From Marinobacterium halophilum (GTDB lineage Bacteria; Pseudomonadota; Gammaproteobacteria; Pseudomonadales; Balneatricaceae): a stretch of DNA of 64,000 nt. The number at the start of each line of letters is the position of its first letter. Position 1 is the stretch's first letter. The stretch covers positions 53,316 to 117,315 of the forward strand of contig NZ_PYGI01000015.1 in the NCBI RefSeq assembly GCF_003014615.1. Direction: 5' to 3'. Below are positions 61,894 to 64,000 of the stretch, one piece after another. A program made the position numbers and the translations under genes. A model generated the notes under the pieces. The model was not told where the DNA came from, made no database searches, and saw only the letters and a list, made by a program, of their open reading frames with translations.

Positions 61894-63767
61894 TGTTTTT
61901 CCAACCAGGCCTGAAACATCAAAATACTCCACAATTTACGCGCATGATCACGCTTACCTTGCAGATGTTCTGACCAAACACGGCGCACAGCGCTTGGAAC
62001 GAAGTAGCCCTCTTGTTCCAAACGCCGTGCACTCAAAAGCGTTTCTGCCCAATCCTTTAACGGACCGCGCAACCAATGTCCCAGAGGTACTGAAAATCCT
62101 TTTTTAGGCCGCTCAATCAATTCACGAGGTACATGGCGATACAGCACTTCACGCAGTATCCACTTACCTACGCCGTCACGTATTTTCATATGCTGGGGGA
62201 TTTGCCACGCCAACTCCACCACTCGATGGTCAAGAAGGGGAACCCTCGTCTCAAGGCTATTCGCCATAGCCGCCCGGTCAACTTTAACTAGAATATCATC
62301 GGTCATGTACTGACCAGCGTCCATAGCCATCATCCAGTGTTCAAAACTGTCAGTTTGGGGCCATTGCTCCGGGCTATTTATCAATGTCTGCAACGCTTGC
62401 CCGCCGATCACCAACTGCTCAGGATTATCCCAATGACTCATCAGAGTTTGATAAAACTGCTCTCTGTTCCTAGTAGGGAAAACACACAACAGCTTGGATA
62501 ACTTATCAGACAAAGGCAGTCCTGATAGCAAACGAAACACAACCTGTCTGAGCGGTAACGGTAAATGCTTCAACTTGCTCCATACGCGCGGCGCTACTTG
62601 ATAGGGATTGTAACCGCCAAAAAGTTCATCACCTCCATCACCGCTGAGCGCCACAGTGACATGCTCTTTTGCCATACGGCTAACCAAAAAGGTTGGTAAC
62701 TGAGAGCTATCGGCAAAAGGTTCGCAATAGATTTCCGGCAGGCGCGGGATAAGATCAAGTGCATCCAGAGCATTGACATAAAGCTCTGTGTGATCTGTAC
62801 CTAAATGCCGCGCAACTTTCTGAGCGTATTCAGCTTCATTGTAACCAGGCTCATCAAAGCCAATGGCAAACGTGCGTACTGGCTGTTTGGACTGTTGTTG
62901 CATCAGGGCTACGATAGTGCTGCTATCCACACCACCACTGAGAAAAGCCCCCAAGGGAACATCGGCCAGCATTTGGCCAGAGACTGCTTGGCTAAGCGTT
63001 TGCTCAAGCTGATTCGTAACTTCAAGCTCAGAACAATTGAACGGATTAGCAAGACCACACTCCACAATTTGCTTCAGCTGCCAATATGCCTTTGGCTGTA
63101 CATCTGCACGCAGCTGCCCTTTCGTGATCTGCACATACTGGCCAGCAGGTAACTTTTCGATGCCTTGATAAATCGTGTGGGGCGCGGGGATGTAATTGTG
63201 GCGCAACAACAAAGCCAAGGCGCCACGGTCAACTTGGGCATTAAAATCAGGATGTGCCTTGAGTGCCTTCAGCTCTGAGCCAAACAGCAAGGTCTCACCA
63301 CACCAACCCCAGTAAAGTGGCTTTTCGCCCAAGCGATCACGCGCCAACGTCAGTTGCTGCTTCTGCTGATCCAAAAGTGCCAGAGCAAACATTCCGACTG
63401 TAGCTTGAAGTGTTCGCTCGATACCCCAGGCACTGAAGCAAGCCAACAGGGTTTCGGTATCTGAATGGCCATGCCAGTCAGGTGCTTGCTTGTTCGATTC
63501 GAGTGATGAGCGAAGTTCTAAATGGTTATATATCTCACCATTAAAAGTAATCACATAACGCCTACAAGATGAACTCATAGGCTGCCTGCCTGCTGATGAA
63601 AGATCAACAATAGATAACCGTGTATGAACTAAATTAATACCGGCACTACCGTCAGCCCAATAATTGAAAGAGTCTGGACCTCGGTGGTATAAAGATTCTG
63701 ACATAGCCTTACATATTTCAGTATTGCCATCGATATGTAGCCCCCAAAAACCAGAAATTCCACACAA
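61890..63767 (-). CDS. asnB: Asparagine synthase (glutamine-hydrolysing), O-antigen WbpS-like
   Basis: A 625-residue two-domain amidotransferase. The N-terminal glutaminase begins MCGISGFWG with Cys2 nucleophile; the synthetase domain has the PP-loop GAFLSGGVDSSTI. In polysaccharide loci such proteins (WbpS type) amidate sugar uronates, consistent with the TviB/TviC pair that makes uronic acids. The initiation codon is TTG at 63767, the only one that gives Cys2. It is the first gene of the minus-strand locus. Confidence 0.87.
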   Translation of the reverse strand: MCGISGFWGLHIDGNTEICKAMSESLYHRGPDSFNYWADGSAGINLVHTRLSIVDLSSAGRQPMSSSCRRYVITFNGEIYNHLELRSSLESNKQAPDWHGHSDTETLLACFSAWGIERTLQATVGMFALALLDQQKQQLTLARDRLGEKPLYWGWCGETLLFGSELKALKAHPDFNAQVDRGALALLLRHNYIPAPHTIYQGIEKLPAGQYVQITKGQLRADVQPKAYWQLKQIVECGLANPFNCSELEVTNQLEQTLSQAVSGQMLADVPLGAFLSGGVDSSTIVALMQQQSKQPVRTFAIGFDEPGYNEAEYAQKVARHLGTDHTELYVNALDALDLIPRLPEIYCEPFADSSQLPTFLVSRMAKEHVTVALSGDGGDELFGGYNPYQVAPRVWSKLKHLPLPLRQVVFRLLSGLPLSDKLSKLLCVFPTRNREQFYQTLMSHWDNPEQLVIGGQALQTLINSPEQWPQTDSFEHWMMAMDAGQYMTDDILVKVDRAAMANSLETRVPLLDHRVVELAWQIPQHMKIRDGVGKWILREVLYRHVPRELIERPKKGFSVPLGHWLRGPLKDWAETLLSARRLEQEGYFVPSAVRRVWSEHLQGKRDHARKLWSILMFQAWLEKQ

Positions 63768-64000
63768 ACCAGAGCACCACCATTAAAAATAATAAATTTA
63801 AATGTACAATGTATTTTTTAAAATACAATTCTATAAAGCGCAAGATAAAAATAATAGATTAACAAATGAAATATTTATTTAACCAAATACAAAAAATAAC
63901 AAAAAACCTAGATTCTCAGAATAACCGACACACTTGGACTTAGACAGGAGAGCCAGGCTGGCTGTAGGCTGACTAGCTCTCACACAAGCAACCAGGTGCC
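63768..64000. other. AT-rich upstream region of the polysaccharide locus
   Basis: 233 bases with no convincing coding frame. The first 130 are very AT-rich and should carry the promoter of the leftward operon. The far end (63950-63990) holds GC-richer partial inverted repeats (GAGAGCC ... AGCTCTC). No JUMPstart/ops element was recognised. Confidence 0.6.

Noticed and set aside
63950..64000. Possible JUMPstart element or mobile-element end at the right edge
   Set aside because: Only imperfect short repeats; no ops core (GGCGGTAGCGTG) was seen and the sequence is cut.

Overview
The window comes from a gammaproteobacterial chromosome, most likely a marine or aquatic Oceanospirillales/Pseudomonadales-type bacterium. 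Evidence is the gene order iacHABICDEF(G) known from Acinetobacter and Marinomonas, a TRAP transporter, a long-form QueF, a PA2817-like protein, a P. aeruginosa-like O-antigen gene set and a REP-like hairpin pair. Genus cannot be fixed from sequence alone.

Positions 1-22.9 kb: aromatic catabolism. A minus-strand run encodes benzoate (toluate-type) dioxygenase benABC, the cis-diol dehydrogenase benD, a RidA-like protein, the permease benE and meta-pathway genes dmpC and dmpE (dmpE is cut by the left edge). Catechol 2,3-dioxygenase copy 1 lies upstream as its own unit. Divergent from it is a five-gene branched-chain-type ABC transporter, followed by an IclR regulator and a XylS/BenR-type AraC regulator. 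Paired XylS/BenR boxes are visible before benA, before the dioxygenase gene and before the transporter, so these three units look like one regulon. Next come a LysR regulator, an ABM-domain membrane protein, a luciferase-like monooxygenase, a MaoC/TetR pair with a double palindromic operator, and azlCD.

Positions 21.0-33.6 kb: a complete indole-3-acetate (auxin) degradation locus, read leftward as iacH-A-B-I-C-D-E-F, then a TRAP transporter (P-Q-M), catechol 2,3-dioxygenase copy 2 and iacG, with iacR divergent. The inserted transporter and ring-cleavage gene turn the iac operon into an uptake-to-ring-cleavage unit. Its product should enter the same lower meta pathway as that of the benzoate branch.

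Positions 33.7-41.7 kb: housekeeping genes (rsmE, queF), a Fe(III) ABC binding protein and permease without ATPase, a thioesterase, a nitroreductase and an ABC-2 exporter (yadGH type).

Positions 41.8-45.8 kb: three tandem tRNA-Gly(GCC)/tRNA-Glu(TTC) pairs on the minus strand and a fourth, inverted pair on the plus strand. They bracket a PAS-GGDEF-EAL gene and a membrane-anchored coiled-coil protein. A second PAS-GGDEF-EAL gene follows.

Positions 47.7-64 kb: a LysR regulator, a 51-residue oxidoreductase-like protein, galU, and a long minus-strand surface-polysaccharide locus: an asparagine synthase, two GT4 glycosyltransferases, tviB and tviC, two tandem epimerase/reductases, an initiating sugar transferase, pgi, a degenerate UDP-glucose dehydrogenase homologue and a wbpM/pglF-type dehydratase. 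No rRNA, CRISPR, prophage or insertion sequence was seen.
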